Of a stretch of 64,000 nucleotides of DNA, positions 27,244-37,284 are shown piece by piece. The notes under the pieces are model-generated. The model saw only the letters and a list, made by a program, of their open reading frames with translations. It did no database searches and was not told the origin of the DNA. The DNA lies in contig JANWWC010000003.1 in the NCBI GenBank assembly GCA_025056215.1, forward strand, positions 62,001-126,000. Reading direction: 5' to 3'. The translations under genes and the position numbers were made by a program. Numbering within the stretch: the stretch's first letter is position 1; each line of letters opens with the position of its first letter. The DNA comes from Cytophagales bacterium (GTDB taxonomy: Bacteria; Bacteroidota; Bacteroidia; Cytophagales; Flammeovirgaceae).

Positions 27244-28971
27244 TTAAGAGAGTTTCATATCAGAAATAATGGCTTCAATTTTTTTATCTAATAACGCTGA
27301 AACTTTTTCATACTCTTCTTTGGAGGAAAGCGGTTCCACGACACTAAAATAAAACTTAATTTTAGGCTCAGTACCAGAGGGACGCGCTGAGATTTTACTT
27401 CCATCTGCTGTAAAAAACTGCAACACGTCGGATTTTGGCAAATGAATGGCTTCCTCTTTTCCTGTAACCAAATCTTTAGAGATTTGAGTTTGATAATCCA
27501 TTATTTTAATCACTTGTGAGCCATTGATTATTTTAGGAGGATTTTTTCTCAAATCAATCATCATTTGTTTGATTTCTTCAGCTCCAGACTTTCCTTTTTT
27601 AGTAAGTGAAATCAAGCCTTCCTTGTAAAATCCATATTCGATGTACAAATCGAGCAAATAATCAAACAGAGATTTACCTTGGTTTTTCGCATAGGCTGCC
27701 ATTTCGCAAATCATAGCAAGAGCTCCGATAGCATCCTTATCGCGCACGGCATCTCCAATCAAATAACCATAGCTTTCTTCTCCTCCACAAACAAAATTGA
27801 GCTTTCCTTCATTTTCGCGAATCATTTCGGCAATATACTTAAAGCCAGTAAGAACGTTAAAACATCGTATACCATGTTTAGCCGCAAATTTGTCAATCAA
27901 ATCCGTAGTAACGATTGTTTTGCAAATAAAGTCTTGCGGAGTAGCTCGCCCTTTGGCTTTGCGAACAGAAATCACGTAGTTAAACAACAGAGCAGCCGTT
28001 TGATTTCCATTAAGCAATTGCCATTCTCCTTTATGATTTTTAACAGCAATACCCACGCGATCGGCATCAGGGTCAGTACCTAATAAAATATCAGCATCAA
28101 TGCTTTTAGCTTTCTGCAAAGCCATAGTGAGCGCTTCCGATTCCTCTGGATTAGGATATATTACGGTAGGAAAATTTCCGTCTACTTTCATTTGCTCCTC
28201 TACTACATTGATGTTTTTGAATCCATACGCTTGAAGCACCCTAACTCCTAATGAAACTGCTGTTCCGTGAATAGGAGTAAAAACAATCTTAAGGTTTTCT
28301 TGAGCTTTAATTGCTTCAGGCGATAAAGAAAGACTCTTAAGCATCTCGATGTACTGGACGTCGAGTTCTTCGCCAATCAGTTCGATGAGATGTTCTCCTC
28401 CCGAAAATTTAACTTCATCAATCGATTGGATCGCATATACCTCCTGAATCACTCCTTTATCATGGGGAGGCACCAATTGTCCACCATCAGACCAATATGC
28501 TTTGAATCCGTTGTATTCTTTGGGGTTATGAGAAGCCGTAATGACCACTCCTGTATGTGCTTTAAGTTGTCGAATTGAAAAGGAAAGCTCTGGAGTGGGG
28601 CGTAAGTCTTCGAACAAAAATACTTTGATGCCATTAGCAGCTAAAACATTAGCCGTAGTTTCAGCAAAAAAACGACTATTGTTGCGGCAATCATGTGCAA
28701 CTACAGCTTTGATAAGTTCATTAGGAAATTGTTTTTTGAGATAGTTGGCTAATCCTTGGGCTGCAGTGCCAACAGTATATTTGTTCATTTTGTTTGTACC
28801 TACTCCCATGATTCCCCTCATTCCGCCAGTTCCGAACTCTAGATCTTTGTAAAAAGCATTTTCGAGTTCTAATAGGTTGTTTTGCATCATTGCGCGTATT
28901 TCGGCTTTGGTAGCCTCATCGTAGTTGCCATTAAGCCACTTTTCGGCTTTTTGCTTTGCGGTTAAGTCCAT
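27244..28971 (-). CDS. Phosphoglucomutase/phosphomannomutase family protein
   Basis: Moves phosphate between C1 and C6 of hexoses, feeding glycogen, cell-wall or LPS sugar nucleotide synthesis. 575 residues, the long PgcA-like form. Active-site serine S147 in TASHNPKEYNG; metal loop DPDADRVG; sugar-binding loop GGEESYGYLIGD; phosphate-binding loop RPSGTEPKIKFY. All four catalytic loops are intact. Sequence alone does not separate glucose from mannose specificity. DUF6089-like gene follows. Confidence 0.92.
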   Translation of the reverse strand: MDLTAKQKAEKWLNGNYDEATKAEIRAMMQNNLLELENAFYKDLEFGTGGMRGIMGVGTNKMNKYTVGTAAQGLANYLKKQFPNELIKAVVAHDCRNNSRFFAETTANVLAANGIKVFLFEDLRPTPELSFSIRQLKAHTGVVITASHNPKEYNGFKAYWSDGGQLVPPHDKGVIQEVYAIQSIDEVKFSGGEHLIELIGEELDVQYIEMLKSLSLSPEAIKAQENLKIVFTPIHGTAVSLGVRVLQAYGFKNINVVEEQMKVDGNFPTVIYPNPEESEALTMALQKAKSIDADILLGTDPDADRVGIAVKNHKGEWQLLNGNQTAALLFNYVISVRKAKGRATPQDFICKTIVTTDLIDKFAAKHGIRCFNVLTGFKYIAEMIRENEGKLNFVCGGEESYGYLIGDAVRDKDAIGALAMICEMAAYAKNQGKSLFDYLLDLYIEYGFYKEGLISLTKKGKSGAEEIKQMMIDLRKNPPKIINGSQVIKIMDYQTQISKDLVTGKEEAIHLPKSDVLQFFTADGSKISARPSGTEPKIKFYFSVVEPLSSKEEYEKVSALLDKKIEAIISDMKLS

Positions 28972-29006
28972 GCTTCTTTGATTTTAGGGTTGTATTTTTT
29001 TATGAA

Positions 29007-29639
29007 TTAAAAAATATTTTTGGAATCTTTCACTAAATCGTAAAGAAGTTCTCTAGCGCGATGTAATTGTGCTTTTACTGTTCCTAAAGGCGCTTTGATT
29101 TCTTCTGCTATCTCTTCATAGCTCATTTCTTCGAAATAGCGAAGACGCACCAACTTTTGGTATTTAGGAGGAAGACTTTTGACAAATTCTCGAATAAGTT
29201 CGGCTTTTTGTTGTTTAATAGCTTCTTCTTGCGGGTTAGGATTGATATCTCGAATATCTATTTTCATATTATCTCCTTCTTCGGAACTAATTTCAGTGTC
29301 AATACTGAAAGTATCTATTCTTTTTTTGCGTATAAAGTCAATAGCGTTGTTAGTAGCAATTCGAAATAACCAAGTAGAAAATGTATAGTCTTTTTTAAAT
29401 TTAGGTAAATTGCGGAATGCCTTTGCAAAAGCTTCAATGGTAAGGTCTTCAGCATCGTCCACATTGCGCACCATTTTAAGAATAGTATGGTAAACAGATT
29501 TACGATAACGATTCATCAAAATAGCATAAGCTTTTTCATCTCCACTTACTGCTCGGTCGATGAGACGAAAATCTTTTAGTGCTTTTTCTGAAAATTCTTG
29601 TGAAAAAGAATTTTCTTCATTCATATCGTTTATTTCCAT
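29007..29639 (-). CDS. ECF-type RNA polymerase sigma factor
   Basis: A 210-residue sigma-70 family protein. Region 2 spans ~30-110 (NVDDAEDLTIEAFAKAFRNLP, then FSTWLFRIATNNAIDFIRKKR) and region 4 ~150-205 (MSYEEIAEEIKAPLGTVKAQLHRARELL in part) with a linker rich in D and N. No anti-sigma gene is adjacent, so its control is unclear. The start overlaps the end of the glycosyltransferase gene by 10 bases (ATG at 29639; a second ATG at 29624 is possible), which implies coupled expression. Confidence 0.9.
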   Translation of the reverse strand: MEINDMNEENSFSQEFSEKALKDFRLIDRAVSGDEKAYAILMNRYRKSVYHTILKMVRNVDDAEDLTIEAFAKAFRNLPKFKKDYTFSTWLFRIATNNAIDFIRKKRIDTFSIDTEISSEEGDNMKIDIRDINPNPQEEAIKQQKAELIREFVKSLPPKYQKLVRLRYFEEMSYEEIAEEIKAPLGTVKAQLHRARELLYDLVKDSKNIF

Positions 29640-30748
29640 TGGATATTTTTGGTTGTGAGCGTAGCAATTCCTAAAACGAAATAATAAACTAAAAATACAA
29701 AATCTAGTAATGGAAATAAATAAAGCGGTTGTTTTTCTTTGATTTTCTTAGCAAAGAAAGCAAAAATTATCAACCAAACAACCATTCTGAGTACGAATAA
29801 AATGAGCGCATATTTCCAAAATATATTAAAATATATCAAAATACCCATTAGTATCCAAACCAAAAAATGAGAAAGATGCAAAAGCCCTATAACAATTTTC
29901 GACGCCAAGCTATAGTGTTTTCCTACAGATAAATGTCTTTTTTTTTGTTGATACCATTCTGCCCACGTGCGCTTAGGTTCTGTAATGGTTTGTCCATCTG
30001 CTATCCACACAATTTGTGTATTTCTTCCTTTGGCAAGCCGATTTACTAATAAATCGTCGTCACCTCCCACTACTTCCTGGTGTTTATGAAAACCTTTATT
30101 GTTTAAAAAAATTGACTTTGTATAAGAAAGGTTTCTGCCTACTCCCATAAAAGGAAATCCAATATTAGCAAACCCTAAGTATTGAAGTGCTGTGTAAATT
30201 GTTTCATAACGAATAAAAACATTTAAAAATGTAAAATATCGATTATATCCACTGTAACCTAAAACAAACTGAGTGTCTGGCTTTAAAACATAAGGTGCTG
30301 TCATAGAAACGATCCATCGGTCAGAACGTGGAATACAATCAGCATCTGTCAAAAGAATATGCTCATATTTAGCAGCTTTAATACCCAACGTAATAGCATA
30401 TTTTTTAGAATGAATATATTCAGGAGTATAATCTACTCTTAAAATGCGTAAATTAGGATACTTGTCTTTAATGCTTAATAGGTAATCGTAAGTTTCATCA
30501 TCAGAACGATCGTCTACAATAATAATCTCATATTTTGGATGCTTCTGAGCTAACAACGCTGGAATAAGCGATGGTAAGCTTTGATATTCATTGCGCGCCA
30601 CTACTATCACAGAAACAGGAACAAATTGCCCGTTCTCCGCCAACAGAGGTTTGCGAGATAACAAAGAAATAAATAAAATCTGGTAACACAACTGTATTAC
30701 TATAGCTGCTATAAAACCAATAAAAAGTATTGTCTCCCAATTCTCCAT
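29630..30748 (-). CDS. Family 2 glycosyltransferase, membrane bound
   Basis: 372 residues: an N-terminal helix (~6-30), a cytoplasmic GT-A domain (~42-280) and three or four C-terminal helices (~285-365). Motifs: VSVIVVARNE at the nucleotide-binding strand, the DAD metal motif at 135-137 (LLTDADC), GGDDDLLVNRL as the acceptor-site acid, and QQKKRHLS, a variant of the Q/RxxRW motif of processive enzymes. It probably transfers a sugar to a lipid or polysaccharide; the product is unknown. The sigma factor gene overlaps its end. It is divergent from the sugar transporter gene. Confidence 0.88.
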   Translation of the reverse strand: MENWETILFIGFIAAIVIQLCYQILFISLLSRKPLLAENGQFVPVSVIVVARNEYQSLPSLIPALLAQKHPKYEIIIVDDRSDDETYDYLLSIKDKYPNLRILRVDYTPEYIHSKKYAITLGIKAAKYEHILLTDADCIPRSDRWIVSMTAPYVLKPDTQFVLGYSGYNRYFTFLNVFIRYETIYTALQYLGFANIGFPFMGVGRNLSYTKSIFLNNKGFHKHQEVVGGDDDLLVNRLAKGRNTQIVWIADGQTITEPKRTWAEWYQQKKRHLSVGKHYSLASKIVIGLLHLSHFLVWILMGILIYFNIFWKYALILFVLRMVVWLIIFAFFAKKIKEKQPLYLFPLLDFVFLVYYFVLGIATLTTKNIQWK

Positions 30749-30890
30749 TAATCTATTTGATTTGAGGCGAAAATTATAAAAACTTATTTTTTTATTTCTT
30801 TGTTGAGCACTTCAAAAATTACTTTTTTGCAAAAAATTGAAAAATTACAAAAAATACTTTGTCTGTATTTTCCTTAAGTTTTAAGTTTTT

Positions 30891-32321
30891 ATGGCAGGAG
30901 CACCGATTTCTTCTTCTTTGTCTTCTTCAGAAGTACAACCTCAGAAGTACACTGTCCAGTTAATTGTCTTGACGGGATTGTTTTTTATGTGGGGTTTTAT
31001 TACATGTCTTAATGATATTTTGATTCCTGACCTAAAAAGCACTTTTACTCTTACCCATTTTCAAGCCATGCTCGTTCAGTTCGCATTCTTTATGGCTTAT
31101 TTTATTGGAGCTCTTCTGTATTTTATAATTTCTGTCAACTTTGGAGACCCTATTAGCAAAATTGGCTATAAAAATGGTTTGATGATAGGGTTAGTAGTAT
31201 CAGCAATCGGTTGTAGTTTATTCTATCCAGCAGCCCAATTTCATGCTTACAGTTTTTTCTTAGGAGCATTGTTTGTTTTGGGGCTGGGTTTTACCGTTCT
31301 TCAAATCGCGGCAAATCCTTATGTAGCTATCTTAGGACCTGCCCAAACAGCGACCAGCCGCTTAAATCTTTCGCAGGGGTTTAATTCGTTTGGAACCACG
31401 ATTGCACCTCTCATCGGTGGTTTTTTTATTTTTACGTACTTTCCTAAAACTCTTGGTATTGAAGGAGTAGAAAAGCTCAAAATTTTCTACGTCATGCTAG
31501 CTTTTTTATTTATTATATTAGCATTTATAATTAAGCTCACTCACTTACCCGATTTTAAGCATCAAGAAAAAATTGAAAAAGGAGCGGGAGCTTTACAATA
31601 TCGCCATTTAGTTTTAGGAATGGTAGCAATTTTTATGTACGTAGGAGGGGAAGTTACTATCGGTAGTATCCTGATTAGCTTTTTAGAACAGCCTACCATT
31701 GCAGGATTAACTAAAGAGAAAGCCGATATTTTTTTAGCATTCTATTGGGGAGGAGCCATGATTGGACGATTTTTAGGCTCAATCTCTTTAAGCGATATTC
31801 CGACTATAAAGAAAATGATATCGATGTTAATAGTATCTACCAGTGTTTTCATATTGATTTTTCTTTTAGCAAATCTTAAAAGTGGCGGCGAACTAAAATT
31901 CCAAGAAGTCGCTCCATATATTATCATTCTTGTTTTAAATTTCATAGCATTTTTGTTGGGCAAATACACTCCTGCTCGCACTTTAGGAATTTTTGCAGTC
32001 GTAGTGATTGGATTACTCTTGATCACTATCTTAGGAACCGGCAAATGGGCTATGTGGTCTGTTATTGGAATAGGACTTTTTAATTCCGTGATGTGGTCGA
32101 ATATTTTTACACTCGCCATTAGTGATTTAGGAAAATACACAAGTCAAGGCTCTTCTTTGCTCATCATGATGATTTTAGGGGGCGCCCTTATTCCTCCTCT
32201 ACAAGGGTTAGTTGCTGAAATAAATATTCAGAGTTCTTTTTGGATACCAGTGATTTGCTACACTTACATCGCATTTTACGGCATAGAAGGATACAAAGTA
32301 AAAATAATTCGAAAAAAATAA
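30891..32321 (+). CDS. MFS sugar transporter, FucP/GluP-like
   Basis: A 476-residue, 12-helix major facilitator protein of the fucose/glucose/galactose:H+ symporter group. The marker MWGFITCLNDILIPDLK at the first helix, FTLTHFQAMLVQFAFFMAYFIGA (in part), and AANPYVAILGP with SRLNLSQGFNSFGTTIAP in helix 4-5 are typical. It probably imports a hexose or 6-deoxyhexose. The first ~20 residues are Ser-rich and variable. It stands alone; the phosphohexomutase and glycosyltransferase lie on the opposite strand. Confidence 0.9.
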   Translation: MAGAPISSSLSSSEVQPQKYTVQLIVLTGLFFMWGFITCLNDILIPDLKSTFTLTHFQAMLVQFAFFMAYFIGALLYFIISVNFGDPISKIGYKNGLMIGLVVSAIGCSLFYPAAQFHAYSFFLGALFVLGLGFTVLQIAANPYVAILGPAQTATSRLNLSQGFNSFGTTIAPLIGGFFIFTYFPKTLGIEGVEKLKIFYVMLAFLFIILAFIIKLTHLPDFKHQEKIEKGAGALQYRHLVLGMVAIFMYVGGEVTIGSILISFLEQPTIAGLTKEKADIFLAFYWGGAMIGRFLGSISLSDIPTIKKMISMLIVSTSVFILIFLLANLKSGGELKFQEVAPYIIILVLNFIAFLLGKYTPARTLGIFAVVVIGLLLITILGTGKWAMWSVIGIGLFNSVMWSNIFTLAISDLGKYTSQGSSLLIMMILGGALIPPLQGLVAEINIQSSFWIPVICYTYIAFYGIEGYKVKIIRKK

Positions 32322-32387
32322 TCCTTCACTTTTTCTGAAAGGAACAAAACTTAGAGTATCTCTGTTTTTATTAGAAAGAAGCGAAAG

Positions 32388-33560
32388 GTGTTAAACTATT
32401 ACGAAATTCTAGGAGTTCCTCCAAATGCCAGCCAAGCGGAAATCAAGGCAGCCTACAAAAAATTGGCAGTTCGCTATCATCCTGATAAAAACCAAGGCTG
32501 CGCGCTTTCAGAAGAAATTTTTAAACAGATTAATGCAGCTTATCAGACTCTTTCTGATACAACGCGGCGCGCACATTACGATGCTATATTAACATATCAA
32601 GCTTTTTATCAGTCTTATACATCAAATGGCAGTTATACTTATACCTATCAAGAAAAACCTTCTCATCAATCTGGTGTTGAAACAGCCACCACTATCAACG
32701 ATACACAGTACGCACTACAATGGATCTTAGGATTTATTTTTTTAGTAACCATTTTAGTAATAGGTTATTATCTTATTCGCGGGTGGATCATACATCAACG
32801 GCAAGAATTTGCTTATTATGCAAAAGAAGAAATCCTTCGACAAGTAAAGTTTTATGAAGCAGAAAAAGAATTTCAAAAAGCTATTCTTTATTTAGATTCT
32901 TTATTAAAAATTACAGCAGGATACGAAGAAGTATTTACCTATCGAAGGCAAATTCTGGAAAAAGCTCTTTTAGAAGCAGAAAGACTTTTTCAAGAAGGAA
33001 ATTACCAACAAGCAGTAATCTTATTAGAAAGCATTAACACCTCAGAGCAAGGAAAATACGATTTGTACTTGCAAATTGCTCTCTGTTATGAAAAATTAGA
33101 AGAGTATGAATTAGCTTTAAAAACTTATCAAACTACTATCCTTCGGTATGGACAATTATTAGAGCCCTACTACCGCAAAGCGCTTTTGCTCTCTGAACTT
33201 TCTCGCGACCAAGAGGCACTTCTCGTATGTGATAGTGCTGTAAAAATCTTAGTAGAAGAATACAAAAGTCGCTACGGAGAAGCATATCCTGTACTCATAG
33301 AACCTAACATGTTCTCTGAAATTCATCTAAAAATTTTTTGTGTGAGAGCAAGAGTCTTTCATCGGTTGAATAATTTACGAAGAGCTCTTAATGACTGCGA
33401 CTGGGCCGCTCAACTATTTCCGAACCGATACGAACCTTACTTGTTAAAAGGAAAAATACTATATGAAAATCAACAATCAGGGTTTTGCCTATATTGGCAA
33501 AAAGCAGAGCGCCTTGGAAGTTCTCAGGCTTCTAAACTCAAAAAAGAGTTCTGTAAGTAA
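32388..33560 (+). CDS. Membrane-anchored J-domain protein with TPR repeats
   Basis: 390 residues. J domain 1-68 with the Hsp70-activating HPD at 31-33 (RYHPDKN) and the family start [21 protein letters not shown] (in part). A short linker rich in S, T, Y and Q is followed by one membrane helix (109-131) and several TPR units (~145-385: [52 protein letters not shown]). The J domain should face the cytoplasm and the TPR part the periplasm. The start is GTG. It converges on dnaJ with a 4-bp gap. It is a specialised J-protein of unknown client, not a general DnaJ: zinc-finger and client-binding domains are missing. Confidence 0.85.
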   Translation: MLNYYEILGVPPNASQAEIKAAYKKLAVRYHPDKNQGCALSEEIFKQINAAYQTLSDTTRRAHYDAILTYQAFYQSYTSNGSYTYTYQEKPSHQSGVETATTINDTQYALQWILGFIFLVTILVIGYYLIRGWIIHQRQEFAYYAKEEILRQVKFYEAEKEFQKAILYLDSLLKITAGYEEVFTYRRQILEKALLEAERLFQEGNYQQAVILLESINTSEQGKYDLYLQIALCYEKLEEYELALKTYQTTILRYGQLLEPYYRKALLLSELSRDQEALLVCDSAVKILVEEYKSRYGEAYPVLIEPNMFSEIHLKIFCVRARVFHRLNNLRRALNDCDWAAQLFPNRYEPYLLKGKILYENQQSGFCLYWQKAERLGSSQASKLKKEFCK

Positions 33561-33564
33561 TCTT

Positions 33565-34731
33565 CTATGCAAAGAAATCTTTTACACGCTCAAAAAACCC
33601 CTTTTCAGATTTAGACGGATTAGGTTTAAAATTAGGAGAGTTGCGCAATTTTTCTAATAGAGCGCGTTCTTCAAGAGAAAGTTGCTTAGGAGTCCATACA
33701 TTTACATGAACGAGTTGGTCGCCCACGTTGTTGCTATTAATATCTTTAATGCCCTTACCGCGTAACCTCAAAATTTTACCACTTTGAGTACCCGGTTCAA
33801 TCGTGATTTTTACTTTGCCTTGAATGGTAGGCACCTCTACAATAGTACCTAATGCCGCATCAATAAAACTAATGTACAAATCATAATGTACATTGTTGCC
33901 CTCTCTTTTCAAAAATGTATCTTCTTCTTCTTCGATAATCACAAGCAAGTCACCTGCCAATCCTCCTCTAGGAGGCACATTTCCTTTTCCACTAATCGAA
34001 ATTTGTATTCCTTCTGCTACACCTGCTGGAATTTTAATAGGAATAACCTCCTCTTTCAAGATGCGCCCTTCTCCTTGGCATACGTTGCACTTTTGCACAA
34101 TTACTCTTCCTTCGCCTTCACAAGTAGGACAAGTAGAAGTAGTAATCATTTGTCCTAACATTGTATTGACTACTTTTCTAATCTGTCCTTCACCATTGCA
34201 AGTAGGGCAAGTTTTAAAAGAGTTACCATTATAAGAACCGTTTCCGCCACAAGCTTCGCAGGTTACGTATCGCTTTACTTTAATTTTCTTTTCAGTGCCG
34301 TTAGCAATTTCATCGAGTGTTAATTTGAGTTTGATGCGCAAATTAGAGCCCCGCTTCATAGGGCGACGGGTTCCCCCTGCATTGCGCGATGAAAAAGCTC
34401 CTCCAAAAAAGTCTCCGAACGGACTCTCTCCAAAAATATCATGAAATCTACTAAAAATATCTTCCATTGAAGGACCAGTTCCACCGCTTCCTCCTCCCAT
34501 GCCATTCAGACCTGCATGTCCATATCGGTCGTAAATTTTACGTTTCTCAGGGTCAGATAACACTTCATACGCTTCTGCTGCTTCTTTAAAGCGCTCTTCT
34601 GCCTGTTTATCTCCCGGATTTTTATCAGGGTGATATTTGAGCGCCATTTTTCGATAAGCTTTTTTGATATCTTCTGCCGAAGCGTCTCTACTTACTTCTA
34701 ATATTTCATAATAATCTCTTTTGGTTGCCAT
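33565..34731 (-). CDS. dnaJ: Chaperone DnaJ (Hsp40)
   Basis: Cochaperone that delivers unfolded clients to DnaK and stimulates its ATPase. 388 residues: J domain 1-70 with HPD 34-36, G/F-rich region ~75-125, four zinc-finger repeats ([32 protein letters not shown]) at ~160-235, and the two C-terminal beta domains. All zinc cysteines are present. It lies 13 bp after grpE on the same strand; dnaK is not in the window. Confidence 0.97.
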   Translation of the reverse strand: MATKRDYYEILEVSRDASAEDIKKAYRKMALKYHPDKNPGDKQAEERFKEAAEAYEVLSDPEKRKIYDRYGHAGLNGMGGGSGGTGPSMEDIFSRFHDIFGESPFGDFFGGAFSSRNAGGTRRPMKRGSNLRIKLKLTLDEIANGTEKKIKVKRYVTCEACGGNGSYNGNSFKTCPTCNGEGQIRKVVNTMLGQMITTSTCPTCEGEGRVIVQKCNVCQGEGRILKEEVIPIKIPAGVAEGIQISISGKGNVPPRGGLAGDLLVIIEEEEDTFLKREGNNVHYDLYISFIDAALGTIVEVPTIQGKVKITIEPGTQSGKILRLRGKGIKDINSNNVGDQLVHVNVWTPKQLSLEERALLEKLRNSPNFKPNPSKSEKGFFERVKDFFA

Positions 34732-34744
34732 AATTCACATAGTT

Positions 34745-35311
34745 TTAAATTCCTACTACCACTTTGGCAAATCTCAATACTTTTTCTCCTAACAAATACC
34801 CTTTTTCTGCTACTTCTATCACTTTCCCTTTCATTTCCTCATTGGGTGCAGCAAATTGAGTAATGGCTTCATGCTTTTCTGTATCAAACACGTCACCTTG
34901 TTTCACCTCTAAGGTTTTCAATCCTTTAGACTCTAAAGTTCTTTTCAATTTATGATAAATGAGCTCGTATCCTTCTTTAATAGGTTGTAACGATGATTCT
35001 TCTGGAAAGTTTTTGAAAGCACGTTCAAAATCGTCTAAAACGACAAGCAAATCTTTGATAACACTCTCAGAAGCAGTATGAATCATGTCGATTTTTTCTT
35101 TTGCTGTTCTTCTGCGAAAGTTCTCAAAGTCGGCGTATAGTCTTAAATATTTATCTTTTGCTTCTGCTAAATCTGCTTGCAATTTGGTTAGTACTTCTTC
35201 AAAAGATGCTTTACTTTCTTGCTCATCTATATTTGAAGATTCTTCTCCTTTGTTTTCTTCTGCCACAATCTCAGTATGTTCTTTTAAGTTTTCTTTCATT
35301 TCTTGCTCCAT
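34745..35311 (-). CDS. grpE: GrpE nucleotide exchange factor
   Basis: Releases ADP from DnaK. About 188 residues from the ATG at 35311; an in-frame TTG at 35332 would add 7. An acidic N-terminus (~1-40) leads into a long coiled coil (LTKLQADLAEAKDKYLRLYADFENFRRRTAKEK in part) and a C-terminal beta domain with HEAITQFAAPNEEMKGKV and LGEKVLRFAKVVVG. Followed by dnaJ, forming grpE-dnaJ. The upstream 208 bp are shared with the divergent PhoB-like regulator and contain a 7-bp dyad. Confidence 0.95.
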   Translation of the reverse strand: MEQEMKENLKEHTEIVAEENKGEESSNIDEQESKASFEEVLTKLQADLAEAKDKYLRLYADFENFRRRTAKEKIDMIHTASESVIKDLLVVLDDFERAFKNFPEESSLQPIKEGYELIYHKLKRTLESKGLKTLEVKQGDVFDTEKHEAITQFAAPNEEMKGKVIEVAEKGYLLGEKVLRFAKVVVGI

Positions 35312-35377
35312 AGCTCTTCTAGTTTGATTCAATTAGAAGGACGCAAGAATATTGCCAAAAACATACAACACTGCCAT

Positions 35378-35402
35378 TTTGACATAATTTTTCTTTGTCA
35401 AA
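35378..35402. promoter_or_regulatory. Dyad TTTGACA-N11-TGTCAAA between grpE and the PhoB-like regulator
   Basis: Perfect 7-bp inverted repeat (35378-35384 and 35396-35402) with an 11-base spacer in the divergent intergenic region, 67 bp upstream of grpE and 118 bp upstream of the regulator. The shape suits a dimeric repressor or activator. It is not the CIRCE element. Identity of the binding protein is unknown. Confidence 0.4.
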
Positions 35403-35519
35403 CATCAATTACATGTTACTTTTACATCAAAATAATATGAATTTTCGGCAAAACTTTTCATCAAAATTGCACAACGTCCAGCTCTTTATGTAATTTTATC
35501 CTGAAATTTAAGTAAATCT

Positions 35520-36209
35520 ATGAAAGATTATAAAATTCTCGTCGTAGATGATGCTTCTGATATTGTAGAAATGCTTAAATATAATCTTGAAAAAGAGGGT
35601 TATAAAGTAAAAACAGCATCCGACGGAAAAACAGCAATCGAAATGGCTAAGAGGTTTTTGCCAGACCTTATTTTGATGGATATTATGATGCCTCAAATGG
35701 ATGGGGTAGAAGCATGCAGGCTCATTCGAGAGCAACCAGAGCTACAAAATACCCATATCATTTTTCTCACTGCCAGAGCAGAAGAATACTCAGAGATAGC
35801 TGCATTTGAAGTCGGAGCAGACGATTATATTGTAAAACCTATAAAGCCTCGCGCGTTAGCCAGCCGTATTTCGGCGCTATTTCGAAAAGAAGCTAAAAAA
35901 GCTGATGAGGCTGCTGACGTTATCAAAATCGGAAAATTTACCATTGATAAAACAAGCTATACTCTCTATATAGGAGAAGAACCCGTCTCCTTGCCTAAAA
36001 AAGAATTCGAACTCCTTTATTTTTTAGCGAAAACTCCCAAAAAAGTATTCAGCAGAGAGGAACTTCTCCAGAACATATGGGGAACAGATGTATACGTATT
36101 AGCTCGGACAGTAGATGTTCACATCCGTAGGGTGCGTGAAAAAATCGGAAATGACTACATCAAAACTATCAAAGGAGTAGGTTATAAATTTGAATACAAA
36201 GAGGAATGA
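35520..36209 (+). CDS. OmpR/PhoB-type response regulator
   Basis: 229 residues. Receiver domain 1-120 with phospho-acceptor D54 (LILMDIMMP), switch T84 and K106 (DDYIVKPIKP), and a winged-helix DNA-binding domain ~130-229 (LLQNIWGTDVYVLARTVDVHIRRVREKIG in part, ending IKGVGYKFEYK). No kinase gene is adjacent. The PhoR-like kinase 16 kb away is the only candidate partner in the window, by family only. The stop codon is immediately next to the stop of the convergent HEAT-repeat gene. Confidence 0.93.
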   Translation: MKDYKILVVDDASDIVEMLKYNLEKEGYKVKTASDGKTAIEMAKRFLPDLILMDIMMPQMDGVEACRLIREQPELQNTHIIFLTARAEEYSEIAAFEVGADDYIVKPIKPRALASRISALFRKEAKKADEAADVIKIGKFTIDKTSYTLYIGEEPVSLPKKEFELLYFLAKTPKKVFSREELLQNIWGTDVYVLARTVDVHIRRVREKIGNDYIKTIKGVGYKFEYKEE

Positions 36210-37229
36210 TTACCAAATTTTCCCTATTATAATAGCTCTTATTTCCAACTCGGGCAAAGAAGTTTTTGCGATTGCTAACCAAATTTTCTGATGTTCCCTC
36301 ATGACAAAGCATGTTCCTTCTAAAACAGAACCTCTTACAAAACGATGAGGCAATTCATAACAATCATTCGGAAGTTCCCACAAGTAAGCTTCAGGAGTTT
36401 CACGAAAAAGTGCCTTATGGAAAAATTGTTGTCTGTCTAATTCTTCTAAACGAATTACCCAAGCAGGATTTTTATCTAAAAAAAGCTGAACTACAAAGTT
36501 TCTTTGTTGAGTAGGCAGTGAAAGATAATAGTATTTTTGTCTTTGCTGTACGCTTTTCCAGTCAATTTTTTTTGTAGAGAAAGTAGGCTTTAAGGGAGTT
36601 TCTAAATTCAAAACTCGGAAAGTGGATGTATCAAAAATTGGGGTTAGTTGCATAATTCTTTTGGCTAAAGTTGTATCTGGGTAATTTTGAAGAAAGTTCA
36701 TGGCTTTAGTCGTAAAAATTCCTCTTTGTTTAGCGGAAGCAACGGCTACAAGTTGAGCGTACAAATAGTCAGAATTGGTCGTATGATAGCTCAATAACCA
36801 ATTGAGTTCTGCAGAATCTGCTAATTTCCCGATAGATTTAACAAGTTCAACTTTTACAGGAAAAGTTTCCGATTCTTCTTGTAAAAAAACAATAAGTTCT
36901 TTTGCTAATGTAGAATCAGCAAAATATCCTAATGTAAAAGCTGCTTGTAAACGTACTTCTTCCGATGTATCGTTGAGAAGCATTAACACAGAATCTACAA
37001 TTGTATTTGAAGAAATAGAAGTTAACTCAAGCAAAGCCTCCTGCCTGTAAAGCGAATTGGGATGCTTCAAATAAGAAACTAAAGCGGAATAGTCTTTTTG
37101 CCTTCCTAAATCGTAAATATTGCACAAGACACTGTCGCAAAAAGACGTAGGCTCATTGGGCGTCTCTTTTGAGCGATAACAACTTGCTAAAACCAAAAAA
37201 ACTAAAAAATAAAAAGCGCTTTTAACCAT
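36210..37229 (-). CDS. HEAT-repeat lipoprotein
   Basis: 339 residues with signal peptide and lipobox LASC (C17), so probably attached to the envelope. Residues ~45-190 form helical HEAT-like repeats (SLYRQEALLELTSISSNTIVDSVLMLL in part, SEEVRLQAAFTLGYFADSTLAKELI in part). The C-terminal ~140 residues are non-repetitive (FFHKALFRETPEAYLWELPNDCYE in part) and I do not recognise them. HEAT repeats usually mediate protein contacts. It begins just after the actF terminator and ends flush with the response regulator stop. Confidence 0.75.
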   Translation of the reverse strand: MVKSAFYFLVFLVLASCYRSKETPNEPTSFCDSVLCNIYDLGRQKDYSALVSYLKHPNSLYRQEALLELTSISSNTIVDSVLMLLNDTSEEVRLQAAFTLGYFADSTLAKELIVFLQEESETFPVKVELVKSIGKLADSAELNWLLSYHTTNSDYLYAQLVAVASAKQRGIFTTKAMNFLQNYPDTTLAKRIMQLTPIFDTSTFRVLNLETPLKPTFSTKKIDWKSVQQRQKYYYLSLPTQQRNFVVQLFLDKNPAWVIRLEELDRQQFFHKALFRETPEAYLWELPNDCYELPHRFVRGSVLEGTCFVMREHQKIWLAIAKTSLPELEIRAIIIGKIW

Positions 37230-37234
37230 GGTAA

Positions 37235-37267
37235 AAGATAAAAAGCCCTTGCGTTTTCCGCAAGGAC
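37235..37267 (-). terminator. Intrinsic terminator of the actDEF unit
   Basis: Arms 37245-37253 and 37259-37267 (core CCTTGCG/CGCAAGG, one mismatch further out) with a 5-base loop. On the minus strand TTTTATCTTTT follows. It lies 18 bases past the actF stop and just before the HEAT gene start. Confidence 0.8.
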
Positions 37268-37284
37268 TTCTTGATTAAGAAACA

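Noticed and set aside
35333-35519. CIRCE heat-shock operator before grpE-dnaJ
   Set aside because: TTAGCACTC/GAGTGCTAA is absent; the dyad present is different.
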